A stretch of 64,000 nucleotides of DNA from Sternotherus odoratus (Eukaryota > Chordata > Testudines > Kinosternidae), in NCBI GenBank assembly GCA_032164245.1, contig JAVMKO010000001.1, positions 167,081,434 to 167,145,433 of the forward strand. The letters are read 5' to 3'. A model generated the notes under the pieces. That model did no database searches and was not told where the DNA came from. It was given only the letters and a program-made list of their open reading frames with translations. Both the position numbers and the translations under genes were made by a program. Of this stretch, positions 10,589-21,456 are shown piece by piece (the first letter of the stretch is position 1; every line of letters begins with the position of its first letter).

Positions 10589-11240
10589 CTAGTCTAAAAG
10601 TCCGTGTACATGGGCCAACAGTAATGGCTTGCGCCCCCCCCCACACTCGCTCAGCTCTCTCCCCCCCACTCCAAGAGCCCCCCTCCACTCGCTCAGCCCC
10701 CCTCCCCCCAACTCCAAGGCCCCCCGCTCACTCAGCCCCCCTCCCCCCACTCCAAGGGCCCCCCTCCACTCACTCAGCCCCCCTCCCCCCCATTCCAAGG
10801 GCCCCCCTCCACTCGCTCAGCCCCCCTCCCCCCCACTCCAAGGGCCCCCCTCCACTCGCTCAGCCCCCCTCCCCCCACTCCAAGGGCCCCCCTCCACTCG
10901 CTCAGCCCCCCCTCCCCCCACTCCAAGGGCCCCCCGCCCGCTCAGCCCCCCCCTCACTCCAAGGCCCCCCCGCTTGCTCAGCCCCCCTTCCCCCCACTCC
11001 AAGGGCTGCCCCCGCTCGCTCAGCCCCCCTCCCCCCACTCCAAGGCCCCCCTGCCTGCGCCTCCTGCGCTCAGCCACCCTCCTGCCCATGCTACCGAGCC
11101 TCTGATCCAGACCCTGCTTCCCTATCGGGGTGGCCATGTTGTGCTGCTGAACTACACCTCCCAGCATGCCGTTCATCTGGGCCGTCTCTACTGCACATGA
11201 CGGCTTCACACACACTTCTCTAGCCGATTATTATATAGGA
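10589..11240 (-). mobile_element. Non-autonomous Helitron 1
   Basis: On the minus strand the element starts TCCTATATAATAATCGGCTA (5' TC end at 11240) and ends ...TTTTAGACTAG (3' CTAG at 10592-10589). A hairpin, GCCCATGTACACGGAC, lies about 10 bases inside the 3' end. The element sits between host A and T with no target duplication, as rolling-circle transposons do. The left half is a C-rich minisatellite. The right 160 bp (11080-11240) match Helitron 2 closely, including CTCCCAGCATGCCG and CTACTGCACATGACGGCTTC. No Rep/helicase is present, so it was moved in trans. Confidence 0.85.
10640..11060. repeat. 43-bp C-rich minisatellite
   Basis: Tandem units containing CCACTCCAAGGGCCCCCCTC and CACTCGCTCAGCCCCCCTCC repeat with a period of about 43 bp (AAGGG marks near 10754, 10797, 10840, 10882, 10925, with shorter units of 36-40 bp after that), about nine units in all. 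The proline-rich frames across it are a by-product of the composition. Confidence 0.9.
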
Positions 11241-11699
11241 TGCTCCTTGCTTTGTGTATAGACAAGATTCTGAGCAGGATTCTCCCACTGATTTCCTCCT
11301 TTGGACCTAGCTTAAAGCCTCCCCTCACTAAGTTGGTGAGTCAGGGCATGAAGATACTCTTCCTCTTCTTGGTCAGGTAGATACCATCTCTTTCCAGCAT
11401 ATCTCCTTCCTGGAACAGCATCCCATGGCTGAGGGAGCCAAAGCTTTCGACACAGTGACATCATCTGTGCATCCGACCATTCATCTCTAGGATGTGCTTG
11501 TCCTTCCTTTCAACCAGGAAAATGGACAAGAACATGATCTGAGTCCCTGACTCCTTCAGCCAGAGCTACGTAGTTACTGTTGATCTGCTCACAGTCAGAC
11601 CAGGCAGTATTATTAATGCCCATGTGGGTGAACTACAGTCATTCAGCAGAGGTCTGAGCACTTTAAGCCCCATATATATGTATGTCTTATGTGGTTTCA

Positions 11700-13240
11700 A
11701 CCCCATCAATAGCTGATCCAGAAATTTAAAATTCTTATTCTGTTCCAGCCCTCAGAATTAAAGTTCAATAACTCTTTCATTTATTTTTTTTCCATTTTGA
11801 CTTTGATTGCTTTTAGTAAACTTGCTTCTTTGCTCATTGGTCATGCTGTCTGCATTTTGGCTCTTTGTACTGTGATCATACCCAAACTCATCCAAGATAA
11901 AATCTCTATAAATGGTGCCCACACCTAATATCTTCATACGTTTTTTCCCATTCTTTCTAGCCTGCTCTCAGCATACTGGTTCTCTCTTACTTTTTTGATG
12001 ACATTCCTTTTCTAAGCCATATGATTCAGTTTCCCTGAGTGACTTGTGCTTCTCTTTCTCCTCCATCATGGCAGCAGCTTGATACTTTGGGACTATGTAG
12101 TCTTGCCCTGATCTTACGAAATAGGAGCACTACATATCTCCAGCATTAGAGAGTTTTGTTTCTTCTACTGGGTGTTTTATGTACTAGTAATGCCCTCTTT
12201 TCTCATCAGACCTCACTTCAGGTCTAGGCACTAGACATGAAATTTAATGGTTTGCTGCTCACTCAGTTGGTTATGCCTCTGCTGCTATACAACAGTCAGC
12301 TCTGCCCTCTACTGCAACCACTCCCCGCCCCAACAGAGTTTCAAAACAAAGCATGTTAACAAGATCACCCACCCGATCTGAAATCATCTGCTCCAGCCAT
12401 CACTTCTAATCTACTGTTTTATTCTACTGGCTTCTGTAAAATCTCAGAAGCAACTCCTCAGGAATTCACCTTTTTGATGTCGTCCTGAATTGATAACAAA
12501 AGAAAAAAAGAGATAGGTTGGAGGGAGAGCGTGGTATCAGGTTTTTTTCCACTCAATGATTACATATCTTATTTTGGGCTCCTTTAGAAGCCAGGTTCTA
12601 ATGCTAGTATTCCTAGTTATCATAGTCATGCTTATGGCAAGCTTTGGCTGAATGGCAGTGCTAAGGAGGAAGGTGACAAAAATCCTTTATTTCAGTTTGT
12701 TTCAGTTGCCTATTTAATATTGTACAGTAGGGTGCTGCTTAGCAGCTTCTCAAATGGTGAATCTGCTGCGATTCAACATCATCAATTAAAAGATTTAAAG
12801 TCTCCATAATATCATATGTACAAAGAATCAACCAATTTATACATAAATGTTTATAACAACATGCAAGAAAATTCTTCTTGCTCTATCTCCTCACTTCTGT
12901 ACAGACAATCTGCTTTCTTTCCCAAAAGGCTGGGTAATGTTGCAGTGCTGAATAACAATGGTGGAATAAGTGATCCCCATATATAATTTATGCTGCATAT
13001 CAATTTCTAAAGTGCTTTGAGATCCTGCAAGATAAAACTGATGAGATCATATATCTATATATAAATTTCTTTAGCACTTCTGAAATGAACAGCTTACTGG
13101 AAAGTGGTCAAAGCCAGAGTAGGCAATTGTATATAATTATATAAAATTACAGAGATCCTCAACCACATTCACAGCTAAATCAGTAAGCCTAGAAAGGAGA
13201 AGACACAATTTAACTCTAACATGTTAGATCTCTGCAGAGT
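11700..13240. other. Unassigned stretch
   Basis: No gene is seen. The first few hundred bases may be further decayed CR1 5' sequence. The rest is AT-rich with no clear structure. Confidence 0.35.
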
Positions 13241-13598
13241 CGTATCGACAGGGCCGGCGACAGGGGGGTACTATGGGTAGAGCTGTACCGGGCCCCGCAC
13301 TTTAGGGGGGCCCCGGTACAGCTCTACCCGTAGTCATCCGGCGCGGCTCTCCCCCGGATGAGCGTGTGTCCCCGGCCGAGCAGTGAGCCCGGCCGGCAGC
13401 AGCGGCTCAGTCCGGGGAGGGGGGGAGGAAGGGAGGGAGCAGCAAGGGCAGCTCACGCTGCTCGCTGCTCCCGGGCTCTTGCTCCTAGCTGCGGCCAGCT
13501 GTCAGCTGGGGGGGGGGGGGGTGCCGGCTGGGCTGGGGGCCCCCCAAACTATCAGAGTAGGGGGCCCCCAAATTTCTGTCGCCGGCCCTGCGTATCGA
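13241..13598. mobile_element. hAT MITE, 342 bp, perfect 8-bp duplication
   Basis: Element 13249-13590 has inverted ends CAGGGCCGGCGACAG and CTGTCGCCGGCCCTG, perfect over 15 bases. It is flanked by identical CGTATCGA (13241-13248 and 13591-13598), the 8-bp duplication typical of hAT elements. Inside is a GC-rich hairpin (arms about 13275-13296 and 13308-13329, GGGTAGAGCTGTACCGGG) and G runs. The open frames here (13358-13690, 13383-13601) are GC-rich readthrough and not genes. Confidence 0.92.
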
Positions 13599-13599
13599 T

Positions 13600-16500
13600 A
13601 ACGAGAGAAGGCAAGGTAATCATTCTGAACTTCATCCTCTCCATCCCCTTCCCCCCCCACACTTCTACCATCCTTGATTATTTATTGTAGGGTTCACTCG
13701 GGTGAGGGTGGGGAGTGGGAAATAACTGTGTTCAGGTCTCTGAGTTTGCAGCTTCCACTTTTAAATAAAATACAGGGACAGAAGAGAATCCTAAAAGTGC
13801 TTCTTTAGGATTTGCCACTGAGCTATAGTTCCATGCTGAGGCAGATTGAAGCTCACTAATCATGGTGTTTTCCATCCAAGAATAGCACTGTTATCAGCCA
13901 CATGCAGGCTTTGACCCCTGTAGGCTGCCTATAGTGCAGCAGAACTGCTGCATCTTGGGCTGCCAGCAAGGACAATAGATTGACCTGATCAGTTTTTGCA
14001 AATTGAAGTTGCCTGGGAAAACCAGGTTTAATACCGCTGGCTGGTTGAATTAGAATGAGAAAGAAGAAGAAAAAGAAACAACCACATAGCATCTTGATCA
14101 GTCATTGGCAGGACTTTATACCTGCAATGAATCTGATCTAGACAGATAGTACTCATCCATTTTAATTTAAAAAAACAATTGGATTTATTTTTAGCTGATT
14201 AAGAAATCTGTGGGTAGGCTATGGCCTACAAATATACTTGCTGCAGCTATAAGAAGGGACAAGAATCAGAGTCAGCTGAATGGTGAATGAGCTGAATGAT
14301 ATAGATTTACCAGAGTAAATATAAATGAACAAGACTTGAAAAATAAGGCAAAAATTGAAATGTAATAGGGAAAAATGGAGCATCACTATTTTTTTAAAAG
14401 TTTACAAGTCATTAAAAAACGCAGTGGATGATAGAATTGCCATGTCTTCTCTTAAAGGATGATCTGCAAGTATGATTATTATGAACTATGACATTTTCCT
14501 AATAGAAACAACTTGATTGACTGAAAATTTCTCATGGACATACTGTTATGCTTAGTTATAAGATTAATAAATTTGAATAATACTAGATGAAAAAAATATG
14601 TATAGCAACACTAAAGCTATCTGTGTGCCGAACTCCACCTTTGTACTGTGTGCATGTAAGAGTCGTCTGTTCTTTTTTCCATACCATGTATAAACCACTA
14701 ATGGCAATTAAACACAGACGAAAAGGATATCATACCTCATAAAGTGGGCTTAAGACAACAGGGATAATTCAATTCCCACCCAACAAGCTTGTGGGCAAAC
14801 TTTTCATTTTTTTAAACAAAATTAATAATATATATTGCAGAATATTGAGGCATTGGAGTTTGAACATCGAGCTGTGCAGAAGCTTTTCTTTCCAATTCAA
14901 AAATAAAATGTATTTGCATGAAATTCTCAATCATTTGACATTTATTATTAAAAGTTACTTATAGATTTTTATATAGCACAGTAAGTTGGAACATTATATT
15001 TCCAGAGGTGTTATAATACCACAGGGAATGAGCACCAGTAACACCATCAACACTGAGACAGATAATACAGGATATTTACTTAAATGAATCACTTTTGTGG
15101 CATTCCTCAATGTCTTCTTCCAAAGCCAACTGCATATAGAATTTCTAGGCCAGCGCTGGTCCCCAAAATAATTTCTATTTATGAAGGATGAGTTCATGTT
15201 TAAATCCAGTTCTTGCCAAGTAAGTGGGGGCACTTACCGTCTCTCCTGCTCACCCCTATCTGTTATCAATACTTAACATTTCATGGTTCAGATTTCTCCA
15301 ACTAGTTTGCATTAAGTATGCGCTCCAGGAAAAAGAGAGCCAACTAAAATCACTGTCTGTTTGAAGACATTGCACTATGAAAAGCATAGGCAGATATACA
15401 ATTCCTTACTGGATGTGCACAAGGTATTTGTATACTTTTCAGGGAGCAGATATTACAGACCAACTACTCAGATACATGCAGGATTTGTTCTCTCCTTGGT
15501 GGGGTGGAGGCCAACAGAGAAGGAAGGCTCACAGCATTTTTGCCTGAATCTTCATGCTGGGGAATGCCCCCGTGTGGAAGAAGTAGGGCATTCAATTCCT
15601 CAGAACTCACATATCTCAGGAAGATTTTCTGGAGGCAGTAGGGTGACTAGGCCATCAGCATGCTTCTCTGGTATGGGATCCTCAGCTCCTTCTTTCTCCC
15701 TAGCAGTGTTGGGTTTCTGGGAATCTTACTCTTATTGCCATTGATGAATGTTCCTGGAATATCCTCTCTCCCCAACCCCAAAGCAAGGAGCTTCACCAGT
15801 GCAGAGAGGCTACCATGCAAAAGATGATCCAGGCTCAGGCTGTGTGATTAACTTTTAGGTGGATTTATGACTCGCACCCACAGGGAAGCCCTGCCCCAGT
15901 CTCTCCCCAGCCCTGAATATGACATCTCTTCCCCCTCATGCAAGCTCCCAGACCTGCTTTGACCCCTGTAGGCTGCAGAGGTCTGGGAAAGACGCAATGG
16001 AGAAACATGCAAACTTAGTATTTTTAAAAATCTCACTACAGTTTTGGATTCACCCAACATTTATGTAATATCTATATTGCAAAATTAACTGTTGAGTCAT
16101 GCTGTACTTTCATGTAAGCAAGAATATTAATTGCAGCACTTGAAAAAAATATACAGTTTACTACTATACATTCAGAGATAAAAAAAATGTTATGTAGAAG
16201 CTGTACTTTATCTTTACCATTCCAGTATCAACATGTTCCAAAAATAATGCAAAAGTTCATTTATTTCTGATAATTCCCTCATTCCATATACTAGTAAGAA
16301 GACCTAACGGTAAAATCTTTCTGAAGAAGTCACCCAGGTAATTATTTTAGAAATTGGTCATTCTGTGATTCCAGATTAAAAAATGAGAATTAATTTTTGA
16401 CAGATCACCAGCATAAAGGTGTTGGGGGTATGCTGTTATTTTAGTTGAACACAACCTATGTCATCAATCTGTAAATTAATATTTGATTAAATGAAATTAG

Positions 16501-18469
16501 GCATTTTACATATTAGAGCAAGCAAAGTACTCATTGTTATTGGACAAAATCCTAATTTAAATAATAACAAAGATGTGAACAGAAAGGAAGGAAATAAACC
16601 AGGAAATTCAAAATGAAGGATGTTATGATTATCCGCAGGTCAAACCAGAATTTAAATAAACAAACATAATAAAATTAAAATAGTTAATAAAACAATATTA
16701 AGAATAATTAATAATGTGGTGAGACAAAGAAGATATAACAATGGATAGCAAGAAATCGAGGATACAGGTATTATAAGAAATATAACTGGGAAATAAACGC
16801 ACACATAAATATGAGAAAACTACTACTACAGGAGTACAATTCCCAAAGTGGGTATAGAAAAAAAATGAGAGGCTTTCTTCTCCACTCCCTGATACCAGCG
16901 TTATGTCACTGCATTTCCATTGATATAAAAGCCCATGCAATGGAATGGAGACTCAAGGCCAAGATATTTTAAAAAATCAATAACAAACAATTCAGCTTTG
17001 CACTGGCTTTCAAGAGGTAGGCATACTGTCCTCAATATTAATTTGTCACAGCTACTGAACCAGTGGGGTATCACTGATTAGTAAGATGCCTAGAAAATTA
17101 TTTGGCCCAGAAATAAACTTACGTAACCAGAGCTAGACTTCAAAGCATGACACTGCATGTATCTAATGATTCAGTCCATTACAGTGCTTGAAGCCAGGTG
17201 TGAATTTCAGATCAGACCTCCCTAAAGTTCACGTGTATTTGGATTCAGGATTTGGGGCTGGACTAGCCTCAAATTTAGAAAATCATGATCAGGCCTGAGT
17301 TCAACAAATGTAGAAAGTGAGAAGAGGATTGGTCTAAATGTCTAGCTGTCTAATGAATGCAGCAAGGACACAAATTATACAGGTTGTTACAGAGAGTTCA
17401 GTGGGCATTGAACCACTGCCTTTTAAATCTCAGGTATGGCAGTTGTACAGACAGGGAATACAGGAGGGTACTAAAGGAGAGACTTCAGAAATGACAAGTT
17501 TCCTGACAATTTGACCCCACTACTGAGACGTGGCCTGCAACCTAGAGATGAAACATCCCAGAAGGTGTTATGACCATCCCACCCAGCTATGCAGGATCAT
17601 ATCCAACAGTGAGGCCTGCACACGATGTAAAATTCCCTGGTGCGTGATTTCCATGACTTGTTGGCTTTCAAAACCTGTACAACTGGCATAAAATCACTAG
17701 ATGGTACTTAGTGGTGGCTTTTTTCCAGCAAGGTCCTTCCTGTTCTTGTTCCACTTCTCCCTCTCCCTATTTTAGAGTTCTCTTGCTCTTTTCTTCTGTT
17801 GCCACAGAGGAAGTGCAATCCAGAAAGGAGAAGCTGAGAGCTAAATTCCAACATTACAGGAGAAAAAGCAAAGAATACTGAAGGTTGGGGTCGGGGTGAT
17901 TGGGAGCCTATAAATCTGCCTTCTTGCTTCGCAGCAGATGAACCTGTTGATGATCTCTAATCTTTTGCAGGATGGGAGGAAAAGGGGACAGATAGCAAAC
18001 AATCTGTGTTCACCTTAACTAACATTTCACCACTTTCATAAGATGTGAAATGATCACATAATCAGATTTGGTTTGGATCACTCAAACTTCCAATGTTAAA
18101 ATGGTCTGGAATTTAATCCAAGCTAAATCACTTAACCTTAATAAAAGCCTTATGTAACTGGCAGTTTTGAGAAGGAAGAATATATGCAACTTTTATGCAC
18201 AGTTGGCTATCCAATGACATACCAGTCTCTTGTCTTCGTATCTAGTATAATTGGAAAGGGTTTATTTCTTTATTTTTTGTCATCCCTGTAACACTTACCT
18301 GCTCTATCCCAGCAGGAGAGGATTTGAGATAGGTTAAGTCTGCACAGTCTATTATCTTCCATAGTTCTCTGTGTAAAGTTAATTTGCCAAAATATTTTGT
18401 GGTGTGTGTGTGCATATTTACCCTACACCAATCACAGATGGACAAACAGATTCAGGAATGTGCTTTCAT
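13600..18469. other. Gene-free, mostly AT-rich stretch
   Basis: No gene, RNA or well-preserved element is recognised. Open frames up to 127 codons (15361-15744) have no known motif. A 21-base word, GCTTTGACCCCTGTAGGCTGC without its last base written, occurs at both 13908-13928 and 15956-15976, so fragments of a shared old repeat may lie here. 16.4-16.9 kb is notably A/T-rich. Confidence 0.35.
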
Positions 18470-19043
18470 TCAGTTGCCATAATACTTGACGAGAAGCACC
18501 AAACACATTTGCTTCCAGCAAATAGCTTCCAATGCAACCAGCATTCAATACGGGCAAACACAAAGTTCCTTAGGAAGGAACAATCAGTTGCACACATACA
18601 AAATGGGATATAACTGCTTAGGAAGGAGCACTGCGGAAAGGGATCTGGGGGTCATAGTGGATCACAAGGTAAATATGAGTCAACAGTGTAATGTTATTGC
18701 AAAAAAAGCAAACATCATTCTGGGATGTATTAGCAGGAGTGTTGTAAGCAAGACAGAAGCAATCATTCTTCTCTACTCCACGCTGATTAGGTCTCAACTG
18801 GAGTATTGTGTCCAGTTCTGCATGCCACATTTCATGAAAGATGAGGACAAACTGGAAAAAGTCCAGAGAAAAGCAACAAAAATGATTAAAGATCTAGAAA
18901 ACATGGCCTATGAGGGATGATTGGAAAAAAAGTCAAACACCTGTCAGGGATGGTCTAAATAATACTTAGCCCTGCTATGAGTAAAAGGGACTGGACTAGA
19001 TGACTAATCAAGATCCTTTCCTGTCCTACAGTCTTATGATTCT
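18470..19043 (+). mobile_element. CR1 LINE 3' fragment, older subfamily
   Basis: The RT C-terminal region is followed by a CR1 3' tail. The tail contains GGGACTGGACTAGATGACTA, CAAGATCCTTTCCTGTCC and ends TCTTATGATTCT, the terminal repeat type of CR1. It is truncated at the 5' side, as most CR1 copies are. Confidence 0.85.
18486..18920 (+). pseudogene. CR1 ORF2 C-terminal remnant
   Basis: The 144-codon frame includes CLGRSTAERDLGVIVDHKVN, then MSQQCNVIAKKANIILGCI, LLYSTLIRSQLEYCVQF and KLEKVQRKATKMIKDLENM. These are the hallmark blocks of the CR1 ORF2 C terminus after the polymerase. The frame start is not a real start codon; the first 40 codons probably shift out of the true CR1 frame. It is one of the longest coding remnants in the window but lacks the polymerase core. 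Confidence 0.85.
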
Positions 19044-19065
19044 TCACTCCTTGCTCCTGACTATT

Positions 19066-19322
19066 GCCTAAAACAGTGGTCTTCAAAGTGGGGTGCGTGA
19101 GACCACCTTTGGGGGTGTGCGAGACCCCGGTGCCGCCACCGATCCCACCTGGGAGACTGCTGAAGTCGCAGTCTATTTTTGTCCTGCCGAAATGCCACAG
19201 AAAGAAAGCGGAAGCTTTCTATTCACCGGCATTTCAGCGGACATACCCCGTGGGCCGCGAGTGGAGGCGGGACTGAGAAAAGGGGCCACAGAGCAAAAAC
19301 TTCAAAGAACGCTGGCCTAAAA
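19066..19322. mobile_element. hAT MITE, 241 bp, perfect 8-bp duplication
   Basis: Element 19074-19314 starts CAGTGGTCTTCAAAGTGGGG and ends AAAACTTCAAAGAACGCTG, with imperfect inverted ends. It is flanked by identical GCCTAAAA (19066-19073 and 19315-19322). The size and 8-bp duplication point to a non-autonomous hAT element. It landed about 20 bp past the CR1 tail. Confidence 0.9.
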
Positions 19323-20221
19323 CATGAGCTATAGCTCCCAGCTGGGAAAGCAAAGCCATTTTCTAAAATAATTTCTTGCATGAATATTAACTCTCAAACA
19401 AACATTCCCCTTTACATCTTAAACTTCACATTTGTAAAAAAACCTCATTATCCAATCTCATCCTCACACTCCTCTGCCTTTCCGTGTAATTCCACCCTAC
19501 CACAGGTAAATTCTCAGATTTCTTGTGAAGGGGGAAAAAGTCTTTTTGGGAGGAAGACGTGGTCTCCATATGCTTTAGTTTGTAATCCCTCAGGATTTTT
19601 TTCTATTAGGGGAAGCAGAACATTTGACCATTCTCAACATTGGACCTTGACCCAGACTATGGCTGAAACACACTGCATTCCTATACTTCCATTCATATTA
19701 AAGGGGGAGCCAAGAAACATGAGTAAAAGCAAACATGTGGCATATGAAGAGGGGAGCAAGTAATATGCCATACCAATTAAAGAAGGTCATTCAGCCAAAT
19801 TTGGGAGATATGCTGGCATGATACAGATTCTCAGACTGGAAAAGGGGAGCTCCTGGGGTCCCCTGGCTGGTACCTTTGTCATATATACTCCCCACACACA
19901 CCCCTGTCCCCACACACAAGGGGATTTTTTTTAAAAAAAATTAGAGATATGTATAGCGGAAAATGGTGAACATCAACTGATCTTCCTGATTTTCTGAAAA
20001 ACTGGAGGGATTTTTTGAGCTGAAAATTCAGTTTTCAGAAAACTTTGATCTGCTCTACATTTGCATCAGTGTTTTCCTTGGTCTGAAAAAAAAAGTTTGT
20101 ATTTCCCTCACATATAATGTTAAGAAAATGTAAACACAAGGGAGTGGATGGATCAGATGTACTGGTAATGGAAGTGAGACAATTTCACTTGTAAGAGAGC
20201 CTGAATGTTGTGAAGCCCAAC
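19323..20221. other. Unassigned stretch
   Basis: No gene or clear repeat is seen. The 127-codon frame at 19380-19763 has no recognisable domain. Confidence 0.35.
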
Positions 20222-20628
20222 GGTATGTCTACACAGCCTTGACACAGCCGCATCTGGCCCAAGTCATTGACTTGAGCTCCCAGGGTTTGGGTTGAGATCT
20301 ATAAAACTGCAGCGTAGAGACATTCAGGCCTGAGCTGGAGCCTGGGCCCTGAGACCCCGCGAGAGGGGAAAGTCTCAGAGCCTGGGATTCCAGCCTGAGC
20401 CTGAATGTCTTCTACACCACTATGTTTAGCCCCACAGTGGAGCCCTGGGAGCCGGAGTCAGCTGAGCCAGCCTCTGAGACTTGGTGCTCAGGGGTGCTGG
20501 AACTAGGGGTGCTGAAGAAGTAATAATAACCAAACACATGGTTTCTGCTTTTAGCAACCCCACTAGAAAAATTGTTCCAGCATCCCTGTTGGTGCAGTGG
20601 GTTTTCTTAATCACAGCATAGACATACC
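20222..20628. mobile_element. MITE with GGTATGTCTACAC ends, hosting a nested hAT
   Basis: Left end GGTATGTCTACACAGCC and right end GCATAGACATACC form a terminal inverted repeat. The interior has mirrored GC-rich words (GAGCCTGGGCCCTGAGACC against GAGCCTGGGATTCCAGCC) and TATAAAACTGCAGCGTAGAGA. Without the nested 100-bp element and its duplication it would be about 300 bp. Family is uncertain, cut-and-paste type. A nearly matching terminus (CTTCACTAC/AAGACATACC) is used by the foldback element at 3.3-4.0 kb. Confidence 0.7.
20481..20596. mobile_element. Nested hAT MITE, 100 bp
   Basis: Element 20489-20588 starts CAGGGGTGCTGGAAC and ends GTTCCAGCATCCCTG (one mismatch in 15). It is flanked by TTGGTGCT and TTGGTGCA, an 8-bp duplication with one change. 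It lies wholly inside the MITE at 20222-20628, so it is the younger of the two. Same end family as the element at 8009-8139. Confidence 0.88.
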
Positions 20629-20753
20629 TTAAGTGAAAGGAGTTCCAGTCCTCAATAGAAGGGTATCTGGAGTGCAAAATGTTATCACTTCGGAAGCCAC
20701 GAAAGCTCCATGGGGCTAGTATGGGGGATACAGTTAAGAGGATTTTAGACTAT

Positions 20754-21039
20754 GGGTTGGTCTACAGTAGGAGGAAGGATCGACCAAAGATACACAACTT
20801 CAGCTACCTGAATACCATAGCCGAAGTCGGCGTATCTTCGGCTGACTTACCTGCCGTCCTCACGGCGGCGGCAATCGGCAGCGCACTCCCCTGTCGACTC
20901 CAGCTTGTGCCTCTCGGTGAGCTGGAGTTGACGGGTGCGCCGTTGGCGATCAATTTATCACATCTTAACAAGATGTGATAAATCGATCATCAGAGATCGC
21001 TCGCTACCCGATGAACCGATGGGTAGTGAAAACATACCC
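20754..21039 (+). mobile_element. Harbinger-like MITE, copy B
   Basis: Flanks read TATGGGT...ACCCATA. The interior has the family landmarks AACTTCAGCTACCTGAATA, GACTTACCTGCCGTCCTCAC, GTCGACTCCAGCTTGTGCC and the hairpin TTATCACATCTTAACAAGAT. Length is 286 bp, near the 295-bp full size. It ends about 20 bp before Helitron 2. Confidence 0.8.
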
Positions 21040-21061
21040 ATAGTAAGGACTTATGTTTCTA

Positions 21062-21456
21062 CTAGTGTAAAAGCCTGTATACACGGGCCAATGGTAACAG
21101 CTTGTGGGCCCCCCACTTGCTCAGCTCTCTCCCCCCTCCCCTCTCCAATGCCCCCCCAGTCGCTCAGCTCTCTCACCGCTCCCACACCCCCCCACTCACT
21201 CAGCTCTCTCACCCCTCCCCCACTCCAACGGCCCCTCAACCCCTCGTCATGCGCCCGACAGCCCAGCCCGCTCCCTCCCATCCCCCCAGCAGCATTCATT
21301 CCCCCCTCCTCCGTTTGCTGACACCCCAAGTCCCCGTTACCTGCCCGGCCATTTTGTGCCGCTGAACTACAACTCCCAGCAAGCTGTGTGTCCGGGCCGT
21401 CTCTACTGCACATGACGGCTTCAGACAAACTTCCCCTGGCCTTTTATTATATAGGA
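21062..21456 (-). mobile_element. Non-autonomous Helitron 2
   Basis: On the minus strand it starts TCCTATATAATAAAAGGCCA at 21456 and ends GGCTTTTACACTAG at 21062. A hairpin, GCCCGTGTATACAGGC, lies just inside the 3' CTAG. Host A precedes and T follows, with no duplication. The 5' end resembles that of bat-type Helitrons. It shares both ends and the right-hand 120 bp with Helitron 1, and carries its own C-rich interior (21107-21330). No protein is encoded; the overlapping proline-rich frames are compositional. Confidence 0.88.

Larger units (their letters stand above)
8931..11695 (-). mobile_element. CR1 LINE, nearly full span, split by a Helitron
   Basis: Read on the minus strand this runs from ORF1 (about 11240-11695) through ORF2 endonuclease (about 10200-10588) to RT and 3' parts (about 8931-10200). 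ORF1 traces include the esterase-type region around 11540-11640 (plus strand GCCCATGTGGGTGAACTAC is the reverse of an HVG/N block). RT-end traces such as TGTAATCCACTATAATCCCC and TTATGAAAATGTTGAATAGTG match the younger CR1 copies at 28 and 43 kb in reverse. A Helitron sits inside at 10589-11240. Many stops show that it is long dead. Confidence 0.8.

Noticed and set aside
10624..11223. 199-codon proline-rich open frame as a gene
   Set aside because: It runs through the 43-bp minisatellite in a Helitron; all frames stay open because the units lack stops.
13358..13690. 110-codon frame as a GC-rich first exon
   Set aside because: Most of it is inside the hAT MITE bounded by a perfect 8-bp duplication.
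15361..15744. 127-codon frame as a gene
   Set aside because: No recognisable domain, and no splice or promoter context; length is within chance for 64 kb.
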